This document shows, piece by piece, positions 43,103-52,047 of a stretch of DNA of 64,000 nucleotides; position 1 is the stretch's first letter, and each line of letters starts with the position of its first letter. Position numbers and translations under genes: made by a program. A model generated the notes under the pieces. That model was not told where the DNA came from. It searched no databases and worked only from the letters and a program-made list of their open reading frames with translations. The stretch comes from an uncultured Prevotellaceae bacterium (lineage in GTDB: Bacteria > Bacteroidota > Bacteroidia > Bacteroidales > Bacteroidaceae): contig ONDA01000017.1 in the NCBI GenBank assembly GCA_900316475.1, forward strand, positions 1 to 64,000, given 5' to 3'.

Positions 43103-44110
43103 TTATCCGAGATAGCGGCGGATGTCATCCTGCAGACGGCGGAAAGGCTCCGACTGCAGATAGCCGGTATTCTTCTTGAGCATCACCTTCACATCCTGCA
43201 ACGAGTTTTCGTAGCACGACATTTCATTGCGCTTCTGCGTCTTATGGGCCTGGGCATGGTAAATCTCGTTCTGACGCTCCTGACGCAGGAGGTTACAGAC
43301 CTTGTTAAGGATAGGCGCAACGACGGTGTCGAAGAGATGATGGCCCTGAACATAAAGGTAGGTGGTCTGAGGGGTGACGCCGAGTCGCTTGACATCTTCT
43401 TTGGTGGCGAGGTACTCGTCCTTGGCATCGGGAAACTGACGCTGCAGGTCGCGCACCTTGCTATTGACCTTGCGCCGCACGTTCTGTAACGACGCCTCGG
43501 GGTGCTGTACACTGAAACCGCCGGGGTCGGCAATGCGGTTAAAGTCGGTAATGGAGAAACGGCCGTAATGGCCGTTACGGTAAAGCATGATATTCCAGAC
43601 GAAGAGGGGGAAGACGGCCTCGCTGAACTCACGGAAATAGTCGCTGAAGTCGAAGATGCGGTGGTCGTTGAGGGTGACACTGACGCAGACGTCGTGCAGC
43701 GAGGGGGCATAGCACTGGTAGTTCTCGATGGCGTAGACGTAGGTGTGGAAGACGTAGGGACTCTCAATAATCTTCTTCGACTGCTCGGTGACGCCCTGCT
43801 TCAGGTAGTCGTAGTCGGCATCGACGCAGGCTATCATATCGCGTCCCAGCGGATCTTCGGCGTCGCCTTTCTCCTCCAGGAAATTCATCAGTACCGACTT
43901 CTTGCCTCGTGTGAGATTGACCTTCGACGGCAGCATCACCTCGAAATAGCGCGTGTCGTCTTCAAAAGGACTGAGAACGGTACGCCAGAAGTAGATATCA
44001 TCGTATGCCTCGACGTAGGCAACGATGCGACGCCGGGCACGCTTCGACTTCAGGGCGTTGGCAGCCTCGAAGTAGCGGCTGTTGATATTGTCCTTCAGAC
44101 GGCTACTCAT
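43103..44110 (-). CDS. DUF4435 protein (TOPRIM-like), partner of an AAA ATPase
   Basis: A 335-aa protein of the DUF4435 family. TOPRIM-like acidic residues are visible: Glu34 with DD37-38 (YVEAYDDIYFW), then ACVDADYDYL (D97, D99, D101), and YAIENYQCY (E129). This fits a metal-dependent nuclease such as AriB of the PARIS anti-phage system. The start overlaps the upstream ATPase stop by 4 bases, the same ATPase-then-DUF4435 order as PARIS. Whether this pair is a defence system or a different, chromosomal OLD-like pair cannot be decided from sequence alone. Confidence 0.8.
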   Translation of the reverse strand: MSSRLKDNINSRYFEAANALKSKRARRRIVAYVEAYDDIYFWRTVLSPFEDDTRYFEVMLPSKVNLTRGKKSVLMNFLEEKGDAEDPLGRDMIACVDADYDYLKQGVTEQSKKIIESPYVFHTYVYAIENYQCYAPSLHDVCVSVTLNDHRIFDFSDYFREFSEAVFPLFVWNIMLYRNGHYGRFSITDFNRIADPGGFSVQHPEASLQNVRRKVNSKVRDLQRQFPDAKDEYLATKEDVKRLGVTPQTTYLYVQGHHLFDTVVAPILNKVCNLLRQERQNEIYHAQAHKTQKRNEMSCYENSLQDVKVMLKKNTGYLQSEPFRRLQDDIRRYLG

Positions 44111-44913
44111 ACCGTGATATCCGAAACTTCAGTGACAGCATCCGTCCAGCCGTTCATGATGACAGCGGGTGAATGGGTGGTAAGGATAATCTGGACGTTG
44201 GGGTTCAGTTCTAAACAAAGGTCAATGAGGCGTTTCTGCCATTCTATATGTAGGCTCACCTCGGGTTCGTCCATAAAGAGGACGTGAGGCTGGTCGTCCT
44301 CGACGAGGACGGTGAGCAGGATGGCCAGCATCTGCTTTTCGCCGCTACTGAGCTGGTAGGGCACGAGCATCTCGCCAATCTGCGTGAAACGGATTTCGTT
44401 CTCGGTGCGCACAATCTTCTTGCCGGTCTCCGAGAAGAGGTCGTCGACAATGTCCTGAAAGCGCTTCTTGCGCAGCGACAGCTGCTGGGCGGCCTCGGCG
44501 TTGCCCTGCTGCAGTTCGGCAATGATGCGGTTGCCGATGTTCACCTGATAGTCGAGATACTTACGCTGCAGATGGTAGAGCTGGAAGTCGAGAGCCGACA
44601 GGATGCGGGTGTCGACATGAGCCATCGTATCCAAATCAAGCACCGGCGAGTCGAGGGTGCGTATGACGTCGAAGCGTATCCACTTGGCATCCTCGGGGAT
44701 GACGTCGAGATGGACGCCTTTCAGCAGATGCGACGGAAACTCGCCGCCTACCGACAGGCTCTTCACCACCTTGTTCAGGATGGTACTCTTGCCCTGTCCG
44801 TTGCTGCCGCTGAGGATGTTCACCTGCCGGTTCAGTTCCCAGACGATATGTTTCTTGCCGCTCCAGAGGGAGTCAATCTCGATACGCTTGATATAGTCAG
44901 CATACTTCTGCAT
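44107..44913 (-). CDS. AAA/ABC-type ATPase (AAA_21/OLD-like), partner of DUF4435
   Basis: A 268-aa ATPase of the SMC/OLD-like class: Walker A GSNGQGKST (36-44), ABC signature LSSGEKQ (188-194), Walker B VLFMDEPE (211-218) and switch His247 (ILTTHSPAVI). It lacks its own TOPRIM domain; that function appears to be on the DUF4435 protein, encoded next with a 4-base overlap. The start at 44913 (MQKYADYIKRIEI) is chosen because the longer frame would run back through the FKBP gene in another frame. The ATPase is compact, with a short coiled insert (about 120-165), and would act as the sensor/energy part of the pair. Confidence 0.83.
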   Translation of the reverse strand: MQKYADYIKRIEIDSLWSGKKHIVWELNRQVNILSGSNGQGKSTILNKVVKSLSVGGEFPSHLLKGVHLDVIPEDAKWIRFDVIRTLDSPVLDLDTMAHVDTRILSALDFQLYHLQRKYLDYQVNIGNRIIAELQQGNAEAAQQLSLRKKRFQDIVDDLFSETGKKIVRTENEIRFTQIGEMLVPYQLSSGEKQMLAILLTVLVEDDQPHVLFMDEPEVSLHIEWQKRLIDLCLELNPNVQIILTTHSPAVIMNGWTDAVTEVSDITV

Positions 44914-44938
44914 AGGCTTGTTTCTTAAAAAAAAGATT

Positions 44939-45598
44939 CTACAGTTGGCGCGACGACCACGGAACCAGAGACTTGGTGTTGGTGACGTAGTCGATGAGCA
45001 CGATGTCGAAGACGAGCACGGAACAGCCCGGAATCTTTCCGCTTGACGTTGCCGTTGTCCCATAGCCTAAGGCATAGGGCACATAGACGAGGTAGCGGTC
45101 GCCACGGTGCATGTGCTGCAGGGCGGTGGCAAAACCGTCGGTAAAGGCGCTGATGGCGGCATCGTAGACATCGGTGGTACGGAGGTCGTAGTTGCCGACA
45201 TAGGTCTGGTCGAAGACATAGCCCTGCGGATAGCTGGCCGAAGGTATGAGCCGTCCACGATAGGCTATGCGGACGGTATCCGTATATAGCGGACTGCTGC
45301 CACCGTCGCCCTTCTGCACCAGCTTCGCATAGACGTAGTCGGTATTAGCCCCTGTTGTCCGGGCATTCTTGGTATAGCTCTTCCACTTCGTCCAGAGTGC
45401 CGAGTTGCTGCGCAGCGAGTCCTCAAGGGTGAGGAAAAAGATGTCGTTGCGCGTCTGCCAGTCGGCAAACTCGCTATTGACGGTCTCGTCGTCCGTCTCA
45501 CTACAGGAGACGGCAAAGAGTAAAAAGAGTAAAAGCCCACCCAAGACCTCCCAGAGGGAGGGATGTCTGGTTATACGAATGGATGTCTTATTTCCCAT
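44939..45598 (-). CDS. FKBP-type peptidyl-prolyl isomerase lipoprotein
   Basis: A 219-aa lipoprotein with FKBP-type sequence: DTVRIAYRGRLIPSASYPQG, VFDQTYVG, DGFATALQHMHRGDRYLVYV, PYALGYG and VLVFDIVLIDY. The signal peptide has an AVSC lipobox (Cys32), but the residues before the hydrophobic core (HPSLWEVLGG) are encoded by a CCTCCC/GGGAGG-type repeat (45537-45575), so repeat DNA has become part of the export signal. The ATPase gene starts 25 bases after its stop, so the three genes may share a transcript. Confidence 0.83.
   Translation of the reverse strand: MGNKTSIRITRHPSLWEVLGGLLLFLLFAVSCSETDDETVNSEFADWQTRNDIFFLTLEDSLRSNSALWTKWKSYTKNARTTGANTDYVYAKLVQKGDGGSSPLYTDTVRIAYRGRLIPSASYPQGYVFDQTYVGNYDLRTTDVYDAAISAFTDGFATALQHMHRGDRYLVYVPYALGYGTTATSSGKIPGCSVLVFDIVLIDYVTNTKSLVPWSSRQL
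45537..45575. repeat. CCTCCC palindrome inside the FKBP signal-peptide region
   Basis: CCCACCCAAGACCTCCCAGA followed by GGGAGGGATG forms a hairpin of the CCTCCC/GGGAGG family. On the minus strand it encodes residues about 10-21 of the FKBP lipoprotein. Confidence 0.65.
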
Positions 45599-45637
45599 AC
45601 ATTATTAATAAATTATATGCTTTATCTGACTAAACAT

Positions 45638-45665
45638 CCCCTCCTCGGGAGGGGCTTGGGGAGGC
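45638..45665. repeat. CCCCTCCTCGGGAGGGG palindrome at the glyS 3' end
   Basis: CCCCTCCTCGGGAGGGG followed by CTTGGGGAGG lies directly downstream of glyS, about 70 bases from the related repeat in the FKBP gene. It may also end glyS transcription, but there is no T-run. Confidence 0.6.
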
Positions 45666-45666
45666 C

Positions 45667-47205
45667 CTACAGTTTCTTCAGGAGTGAAACGATGCTCACC
45701 TTGTCCTCAATGATGGCGTTCAGCTCGCTGATGGCGACGCGCTCCTGCTTCATCGTGTCGCGGAAACGCAGGGTGACGCAACCGTCGTTCAGCGTGTCGT
45801 GGTCGACGGTGACGCAATACGGCGTGCCGATGGCGTCCTGACGGCGGTAGCGCTTGCCTATAGAGTCCTTCTCGTCGTACTGGCAGTTGAAGTGGAACTT
45901 CAGCTGGTCGATAATCTCGCGGGCCTTCTCGGGCAGTCCGTCTTTCTTCACCAGAGGCATGACAGCGCACTTCACGGGAGCCAAGGCTGCGGGCAGCTTC
46001 AGCACCACGCGGGTCTCACCGTTCTCTAATTTCTCTTCCTCGAAGGCGTGACACATGATAGAGAGGAACATACGGTCGACACCGATAGAGGTCTCGATGA
46101 CGTACGGGGTGTAGCTCTCGTTGGTCTGCGGATCGAAGTACTTGATGCTCTTGCCCGAGAACTTCTCGTGCTGAGACAGGTCGAAATTGGTACGCGAGTG
46201 GATGCCCTCCACCTCCTTGAAGCCGAACGGCATCTTGAACTCGATGTCGGTGGCGGCGTTAGCATAGTGGGCCAGCTTCTCGTGGTCGTGGAAACGGTAG
46301 TTCTCAGCACCGAAGCCTAAGGCCAGGTGCCAGGCCATGCGCTGCTCCTTCCACTTCGGGAACCACTCCAGCTCCGTGCCGGGCTGTACGAAGAACTGCA
46401 TCTCCATCTGCTCGAACTCGCGCATACGGAAGATGAACTGGCGAGCAACAATCTCGTTGCGGAAAGCCTTGCCAATCTGGGCAATGCCGAAAGGAATCTT
46501 CATGCGGCCGGTCTTCTGGACGTTCAGGTAGTTGACAAAGATACCCTGAGCCGTCTCCGGGCGCAAGTAGACTTTCATGGAACCGTCGGCAGAGGCGCCC
46601 ATCTCGGTAGCGAACATCAGGTTGAACTGGCGCACGTCGGTCCAGTTGCGGGTGCCGCTGATGGGGCAGACAATCTCCTCGTCGAGGATAATCTGCTTCA
46701 GCTCGTCCAAGTCGGGACCCTGCATGGCAGCGGTATAACGGGCGTGCAGTGCGTCGCGCTTCTCCTTGGCCTCTTTCACACGCTCGCTGGTGGCCAGGAA
46801 CTGCTCCTCGTTGAAAGCATCCTTGAAACGCTTGCGGGCCTTCTCCACCTCCTTATTAATCTTCTCGTCGTACTTGGCTATCTGGTCCTCTATCAGCACG
46901 TCGGCGCGGTAGCGCTTCTTCGAGTCGCGGTTGTCGATGAGGGGGTCGTTGAAAGCGTCAACGTGGCCGCTGGCCTTCCATATCGTCGGGTGCATGAAGA
47001 TGGCCGAGTCGATACCCACGATGTTCTCGTGCAGCATCGTCATGGCCTTCCACCAGTACTGCTTAATGTTATTCTTCAACTCTACGCCGTTCTGACCATA
47101 GTCGTAGACGGCGCCTAAACCATCGTAAATCTCACTGGAGGGGAACACGAAACCGTACTCCTTGCAGTGACTCACGATTTTCTTAAATACATCTTCTTGT
47201 GCCAT
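45667..47205 (-). CDS. glyS: Glycyl-tRNA synthetase (class II, homodimeric type)
   Basis: A 512-aa synthetase of the alpha2 (Thermus/eukaryote-like) type rather than the separate GlyQ/GlyS chains. MAQEDVFKKIVSHCKEYGFV, PSSEIYDGLGAVYDYGQNGVELKNN, IVGIDSAIFMHPTIWKASGH, class II motif 2 PFGIAQIGKAFRNEI and motif 3 ETSIGVDRMFLSIM are visible. The C-terminal anticodon-binding domain is complete. A -7 element on the minus strand is at 47235-47242. Confidence 0.95.
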   Translation of the reverse strand: MAQEDVFKKIVSHCKEYGFVFPSSEIYDGLGAVYDYGQNGVELKNNIKQYWWKAMTMLHENIVGIDSAIFMHPTIWKASGHVDAFNDPLIDNRDSKKRYRADVLIEDQIAKYDEKINKEVEKARKRFKDAFNEEQFLATSERVKEAKEKRDALHARYTAAMQGPDLDELKQIILDEEIVCPISGTRNWTDVRQFNLMFATEMGASADGSMKVYLRPETAQGIFVNYLNVQKTGRMKIPFGIAQIGKAFRNEIVARQFIFRMREFEQMEMQFFVQPGTELEWFPKWKEQRMAWHLALGFGAENYRFHDHEKLAHYANAATDIEFKMPFGFKEVEGIHSRTNFDLSQHEKFSGKSIKYFDPQTNESYTPYVIETSIGVDRMFLSIMCHAFEEEKLENGETRVVLKLPAALAPVKCAVMPLVKKDGLPEKAREIIDQLKFHFNCQYDEKDSIGKRYRRQDAIGTPYCVTVDHDTLNDGCVTLRFRDTMKQERVAISELNAIIEDKVSIVSLLKKL

Positions 47206-47234
47206 AAAATTGTTAAATTTGCAAATTCTGGGTG

Positions 47235-47242
47235 CAAAGTTA
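47235..47242 (-). promoter_or_regulatory. -7 element of glyS
   Basis: CAAAGTTA reads TAACTTTG on the minus strand, 30 bases upstream of the glyS start. Confidence 0.65.
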
Positions 47243-47250
47243 CATATTTA

Positions 47251-47285
47251 AATTAAGAATTAAGAATTAAGAATTAAGAATTAAC
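47251..47285 (+). repeat. AATTAAG tandem repeat (five 7-base units)
   Basis: Four identical AATTAAG units followed by AATTAAC. Such a run could change length by slippage and alter the spacing upstream of glyS, though it lies outside the -33 position. Confidence 0.8.
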
Positions 47286-47303
47286 AAAAAATCACGGAAA
47301 ACT

Positions 47304-47335
47304 TTTGGCTATTCGGAAAATATTAACTACTTTTG
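47304..47335 (+). promoter_or_regulatory. tRNA-Val promoter
   Basis: TTTG (47304-47307) and TACTTTTG (47328-47335) separated by exactly 20 bases. The tRNA begins 18 bases later. Confidence 0.75.
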
Positions 47336-47353
47336 CACCCGCAAACAAAAGAT

Positions 47354-47428
47354 AGGGGCATAGCCCAGTTGGTTTAGAGCGCTGCAGTCACATTGCAGAG
47401 GTCCCCGGTTCGAGCCCGGGTGTCCCTA
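47354..47428 (+). tRNA. tRNA-Val (anticodon CAC)
   Basis: A 75-base cloverleaf. Acceptor arms AGGGGCA and TGTCCCT pair with one G-U, the D loop is AGTTGGTTTA, the anticodon stem CTGCA/TGCAG closes loop GTCACAT with anticodon CAC, and CCCGG-TTCGAGC-CCGGG is the T arm. The discriminator is A and CCA is not encoded. It reads GTG codons. Confidence 0.93.
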
Positions 47429-47437
47429 CTTAGCACG

Positions 47438-47467
47438 GCAGGATACGGCAAGTATCCTGCTTTTTTC
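47438..47467 (+). terminator. Terminator of tRNA-Val
   Basis: GCAGGATAC (47438-47446) pairs with GTATCCTGC (47452-47460), followed by TTTTTT. A strong intrinsic terminator 10 bases after the tRNA. Confidence 0.88.
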
Positions 47468-47509
47468 GTTAAATAATGTATGTTTCGCCGTTTTATTCAG
47501 ATTTTTTTG

Positions 47510-47517
47510 TATTTTTG
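47510..47517 (+). promoter_or_regulatory. -7 element of the topoisomerase gene
   Basis: TATTTTTG fits TAnnTTTG, 23 bases before the start codon at 47541. Confidence 0.6.
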
Positions 47518-47540
47518 CACGAAGAAATCTAAAACACGAT

Positions 47541-50243
47541 ATGGACGACGAAATAAAAGACGATATCAACGAAAGCCCGGAAAGCCCGGAGAATCCGGAA
47601 GTCTCAGAATCACACTCCGACTACAAGCCCGTGAACCGGTTTGACGCGGCTGCCGTTCACCATCTGAGCGGCATGTATCAGAACTGGTTCCTCGACTATG
47701 CCTCATATGTTATACTGGAGCGTGCCGTACCTAACATCGAGGACGGCTTCAAACCGGTGCAGCGCCGCATCATGCACTCCATGAAACGCATGGACGACGG
47801 GCGATATAACAAGGTGGCGAACATTGTGGGCCACACCATGCAGTTCCACCCCCACGGCGACGCCTCCATCGGCGACGCCTTGGTGCAGTTAGGACAGAAG
47901 GACCTGCTGATAGACACGCAGGGAAACTGGGGCAACATCCTGACCGGCGACCGTGCTGCAGCCCCGCGATACATCGAAGCCCGCCTGTCCAAGTTCGCCT
48001 TGGACACGGTCTTCAACCCCAAGACCACAGAATGGCAGCTCTCTTACGACGGCCGCAACAAGGAGCCGATAACGCTGCCCGTGAAGTTCCCGCTGCTGCT
48101 GGCGCAGGGTGCCGAGGGTATCGCCGTGGGCCTCAGTTCGAAGATTATGCCGCACAACTTCTGTGAAATCTGCGACGCGGCCGTCAGCTACCTCCACGGC
48201 GAGGCATTCCAGCTATACCCCGACTTCCAGACGGGCGGCAGCATCGACGTCTCAAAATACAACGACGGCCAGCGCGGCGGCGTGCTGAAGGTGCGCGCCA
48301 AGATTGAGAAACTGGACCAGAAGACGCTCGTCATCCGCGAACTGCCGTTCTCAAAGACGGTAACCACACTCTGCGAGAGCATCACGAAGGCTATCGAGAA
48401 GGGAAAAATCAAGGCCCGCCGCGTGGACGACCTGACATCGGCAAACGTCGAGATTGTGGTTCATCTGGCACCGGGTGTCTCGTCGGACAAGACGCTCGAC
48501 GCGCTCTACGCCTTTACCGACTGCGAGATTAACATATCGCCCAACTGCTGCGTCATCAGCGACCAGAAGCCGCAGTTCCTGACCGTCAGTGACGTGCTGC
48601 GACACTCGGTAGACCGCACGAAAGACCTCATCCGCCAGGAACTGGAGATTCGCAAGGGCGAACTGCAGGAGCAGCTGCATTTCTGCTCGTTGGAGAAGAT
48701 ATTCATCGAAGAGCGTATCTATAAGGACAAGAAGTTCGAACAGGCACCGAATGTCGACGCCGTCTGCGAACATATCGACGAGCGGCTGACGCCCTACTAC
48801 CCCACATTCATCCGCGAGGTGACAAAGGACGACATCCTGCGACTGCTGGAAATCAAGATGCAGCGCATCCTGAAGTTCAACAAGGACAAGGCCGACGAAC
48901 TGATGGCACGCATCAAGGCCGAGATTGATGAGATAGACCGCGACCTGGCAAACCTCGTCGAGGTGACGGCCTCGTGGTTCCAGTTCCTGAAGGACAAATA
49001 CGGCAAGGAACACCCGCGACTGACAGAAATCCGCAACTTCGACACCATCGAGGCCACGAAGGTGGCGGAGGCCAACCAGAAGCTGTACATCAACCGCAAC
49101 GACGGCTTCATCGGCACGAGTCTGAAGAAGGACGAGTATGTCTGCAACTGCTCCGACATCGACGACATCATCATCTTCTACCGCGACGGCAAGTACAAGG
49201 TGGTGCGTGTGGCTGACAAGCTCTTCATAGGCAAGAACATCCTCCACCTGCAAGTCTTTAAGAAGAATGATTCACGTACCATATATAATGTCGTCTACCG
49301 CGACGGCAAGAAGGGGGCCTACTTCATCAAGCGCTTCAACGTCACCAGCATGACACGCGACAAGGAGTACGACCTGACACAGGGTACGCCGGGGTCGAAG
49401 ATCATGTACTTCACGGCCAACCCCAACGGCGAGGCGGAGGTAATCAAGGTGACACTCGACCCGAACCCGAAACTGAAGAAAATCTTCATCGAGAAGGACT
49501 TCTCGGAAGTGATAATCAAGGGGCGGGCTTCAAAGGGAAACCTGCTGACGCGCAACCCCGTACACCGCATCGGACTGAAGAGTCACGGCCACTCAACACT
49601 GGGCGGACGGAAGGTGTGGTACGACCCCGACGTCAACCGTCTGAACTACGACGAGCACGGGCGACTGCTGGGCGAGTTCTTCGACGACGACCAGATTCTC
49701 GTCATCCTGCAGAACGGCGACTTCTATCTGACGAACTTCGACGTGAACAACCACTTCGAGCAGGATATCCTGCGCATCGAGAAGTACGACCAGGATAAGG
49801 TGTGGAGCGCTGCCCTCTGGGATGCCGACAACCAGGGCTACCCCTATCTGAAACGGTTCTTGATGGAGGCCACAAAGCGCAAACAGAACTTCCTTGGCGA
49901 GAACACGCTGTCGAAGCTCATCCTGCTCACCGACGTGGTCTACCCGCGCCTGCAGATAGTCTACGGCGGCATCGACGAGTTCCGAGGCTCAGAGGAGATC
50001 GACGTCGAGCAGTTCATCAGCGTCAAGGGCTTCAAGGCTAAGGGCAAGAGGCTGACAACCTACCAGATAGAGAGCATCACCGAACTGGAACCCACCCGAT
50101 TCCCAGAACCTCCGGAAGACTCAGAAGACCCAGAAGGCTCAGAAACCCCTGAAGATCTTGACCCCGACGCCGGCAAGAGCGAGCAACAGGTCATTGACGA
50201 AATAATAGGACAGACAAACCTCTTCACCGATGAAGACTTCTAA
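47541..50243 (+). CDS. parC: DNA gyrase/topoisomerase IV subunit A (ParC-like)
   Basis: A 900-aa type IIA topoisomerase A subunit. YAMSVI-like [13 protein letters not shown], the [11 protein letters not shown] helix, [12 protein letters not shown], and the catalytic R143-Y144 ([12 protein letters not shown]) are present; a C-terminal beta-pinwheel region follows (about 520-830). The N-terminus (residues 11-24, [14 protein letters not shown]) and C-terminus ([18 protein letters not shown], about 854-871) are acidic Pro/Glu/Ser runs from similar CCGGAA/AGACTCAGA repeats. The parE-type partner is not in the window, so ParC versus GyrA rests on the overall ParC-like sequence. It overlaps the next gene by 14 bases. 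Confidence 0.9.
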   Translation: MDDEIKDDINESPESPENPEVSESHSDYKPVNRFDAAAVHHLSGMYQNWFLDYASYVILERAVPNIEDGFKPVQRRIMHSMKRMDDGRYNKVANIVGHTMQFHPHGDASIGDALVQLGQKDLLIDTQGNWGNILTGDRAAAPRYIEARLSKFALDTVFNPKTTEWQLSYDGRNKEPITLPVKFPLLLAQGAEGIAVGLSSKIMPHNFCEICDAAVSYLHGEAFQLYPDFQTGGSIDVSKYNDGQRGGVLKVRAKIEKLDQKTLVIRELPFSKTVTTLCESITKAIEKGKIKARRVDDLTSANVEIVVHLAPGVSSDKTLDALYAFTDCEINISPNCCVISDQKPQFLTVSDVLRHSVDRTKDLIRQELEIRKGELQEQLHFCSLEKIFIEERIYKDKKFEQAPNVDAVCEHIDERLTPYYPTFIREVTKDDILRLLEIKMQRILKFNKDKADELMARIKAEIDEIDRDLANLVEVTASWFQFLKDKYGKEHPRLTEIRNFDTIEATKVAEANQKLYINRNDGFIGTSLKKDEYVCNCSDIDDIIIFYRDGKYKVVRVADKLFIGKNILHLQVFKKNDSRTIYNVVYRDGKKGAYFIKRFNVTSMTRDKEYDLTQGTPGSKIMYFTANPNGEAEVIKVTLDPNPKLKKIFIEKDFSEVIIKGRASKGNLLTRNPVHRIGLKSHGHSTLGGRKVWYDPDVNRLNYDEHGRLLGEFFDDDQILVILQNGDFYLTNFDVNNHFEQDILRIEKYDQDKVWSAALWDADNQGYPYLKRFLMEATKRKQNFLGENTLSKLILLTDVVYPRLQIVYGGIDEFRGSEEIDVEQFISVKGFKAKGKRLTTYQIESITELEPTRFPEPPEDSEDPEGSETPEDLDPDAGKSEQQVIDEIIGQTNLFTDEDF

Positions 50244-51024
50244 ACGTTTTTGGACTATGGCCTTATGGCTACTGGCCGCTGGCAGCACTGCCAATGGCCA
50301 GACCGACGTATCGACAACCTATATGATAGGCGGCGGGGCGACAAATATCTTCGACACCTATCTGTCGCAAGAGAAATTCAGCGGAACGGGACTGTCCCTG
50401 CTGGTAGGCAGCGAACGACAGAAACCGGGCTGCCAATGGGCCACCATGCTACAACACCAGCTGAACTTCACGTCGGCAGAAGACCGGGTGGGGACGGTCA
50501 ACGAACTGCAGGGCGACTACAGTTTCTTCTTCGGCCGGTACTACGGTCTGAGGCTCAACCGCCTGACGGTACAGGCTGGCGCCATGGCTGCCCTAAACCT
50601 CGGATTCATCTACAACACCAGCAACTCCAACAACCCGGCACAGGGACGGCTGTCGCTCAACATCATGCCATCGGCCATTGCTGCCTACCGCTTCCCGCTC
50701 TTCCGCCTGCCATGGGCGGTACGCTACGAGCTGCAGCTGCCGCTCATCGGCGTGATGTTCAGCCCCAACTACGGACAGTCGTACTACGAGATATTCTCGC
50801 AGGGCAACTACGACCACAATATCGTGCCCACCACCTTCGTCTCGGCACCGAACTTCCGACAGCAACTGTCAGTAGAATGCCAAGTCAACAGCAGACTCAC
50901 CCTGCGCCTCGGCTACCTCGGCGACTACCAGCAGGCACACGTCAACAACCTCAAGTCGCACGTCTACCATAACCGCATCATGATTGGTGTCGTGCGCCAC
51001 TTCACTATCAGTCCACGATTATGA
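50230..51024 (+). CDS. Outer-membrane-type hypothetical protein (DUF3316-like)
   Basis: A 264-aa secreted protein with signal peptide (about 1-23, ending NGQ). It alternates short amphipathic strands ([54 protein letters not shown]) and ends in an aromatic strand (HFTISPRL), as for a small beta-barrel. I believe it belongs to DUF3316. It overlaps the topoisomerase gene by 14 bases and the S41 protease gene by 4 bases, so translation is coupled, but a shared function is not evident. Confidence 0.72.
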   Translation: MKTSKRFWTMALWLLAAGSTANGQTDVSTTYMIGGGATNIFDTYLSQEKFSGTGLSLLVGSERQKPGCQWATMLQHQLNFTSAEDRVGTVNELQGDYSFFFGRYYGLRLNRLTVQAGAMAALNLGFIYNTSNSNNPAQGRLSLNIMPSAIAAYRFPLFRLPWAVRYELQLPLIGVMFSPNYGQSYYEIFSQGNYDHNIVPTTFVSAPNFRQQLSVECQVNSRLTLRLGYLGDYQQAHVNNLKSHVYHNRIMIGVVRHFTISPRL

Positions 51025-52034
51025 GAAAGAACATACTCCTATACCTATGCCTTCTACTGTGCTCCTGTCTCACCTTCAGCTGTGTCGACGAAGAGGAGTT
51101 TGCCAATACCCCGCAAGGCAACTTCGAGGCGCTGTGGAAAATCATTGACGAACACTACTGCTTCTTCGACTACAAACAACACGAATACGGACTGGACTGG
51201 CAACAGGTACACGCCAAATATCAGGCACAGATCAACAACCGCATGACCAACGAACAGCTCTTTGAGGTGTTAGGCAACATGCTCGGCGAACTGCGCGACG
51301 GACATGTCAACCTGACCGCCTCACACGACATGGCACGTTACTGGCAGTGGTACGAACTGCACCCCGCCAACTACAGCGACACACTACAGCGACGGTATTT
51401 AGGCACCGACTACAAGATTGCCTCCGGTCTCTACTACAAAATCCTGGACGACAACATCGGCTACATCCGCTACGAGTCGTTCCAGCACGGCATCGGCAGC
51501 GGGAACCTCAGCGAGGTGCTCAACGAATTCATCCTCTGTCGCGGCCTCATCATCGACATACGAAGCAACGGCGGCGGCGACCTGACAAACGCAGAGAAAC
51601 TGGCTTCGCGATTCACCAACGAACGAACGCTCGTGGGCTATATACAGCACAAGACGGGAACAGGCCACAACGACTTCTCTGACATGGAGCCGCGCTACCT
51701 CGACCCCGCAGCCTCGCTGCGCTGGCAGAAACCCGTCTGCGTGCTCACCAACCGCCACGTCTACTCGGCAGCCAACGAGTTCACGATGTATATGAAAGCA
51801 CTGCCTAACGTCAAGATTGTAGGCGACCACACGGGAGGCGGCGCTGGCATGCCCTTCAGCTCATCGCTGCCCAACGGCTGGGTGGTACGGTTCTCAGCAG
51901 TGCCGATGTACGACGCCCGGCGGCAGACGACAGAATTTGGCATAGCCCCTGACTACGAGGTAAGCCTGCGACAAGAAGACTTCCTGCGCGGCGAGGATAC
52001 CATCATTGAGTTTGCAAGAAAACTTTTGCGGTAA
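51021..52034 (+). CDS. S41 family peptidase, lipoprotein
   Basis: A 337-aa lipoprotein (N-terminal [17 protein letters not shown], lipid Cys about 21) of the C-terminal processing peptidase type. [30 protein letters not shown] and the nucleophile region [20 protein letters not shown] (Ser in YSAANEF) are visible; the [10 protein letters not shown]-like segment [13 protein letters not shown] supports the fold. I see no PDZ domain. Its 3' part is followed closely by guaD. Confidence 0.85.
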   Translation: MRKNILLYLCLLLCSCLTFSCVDEEEFANTPQGNFEALWKIIDEHYCFFDYKQHEYGLDWQQVHAKYQAQINNRMTNEQLFEVLGNMLGELRDGHVNLTASHDMARYWQWYELHPANYSDTLQRRYLGTDYKIASGLYYKILDDNIGYIRYESFQHGIGSGNLSEVLNEFILCRGLIIDIRSNGGGDLTNAEKLASRFTNERTLVGYIQHKTGTGHNDFSDMEPRYLDPAASLRWQKPVCVLTNRHVYSAANEFTMYMKALPNVKIVGDHTGGGAGMPFSSSLPNGWVVRFSAVPMYDARRQTTEFGIAPDYEVSLRQEDFLRGEDTIIEFARKLLR

Positions 52035-52047
52035 CTACTCAGTTTAT

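Larger units (their letters stand above)
47206..47540. other. Divergent spacer with tRNA, repeats and promoters
   Basis: It holds the glyS promoter, five 7-base AATTAAG tandem units (47251-47285), the tRNA-Val with its own promoter, a terminator, and the promoter of the topoisomerase gene (47510-47517). Confidence 0.7.

Noticed and set aside
45638-45665. Terminator for glyS
   Set aside because: It is a GC hairpin without a T-run and belongs to the CCTCCC repeat family, so I list it as a repeat.
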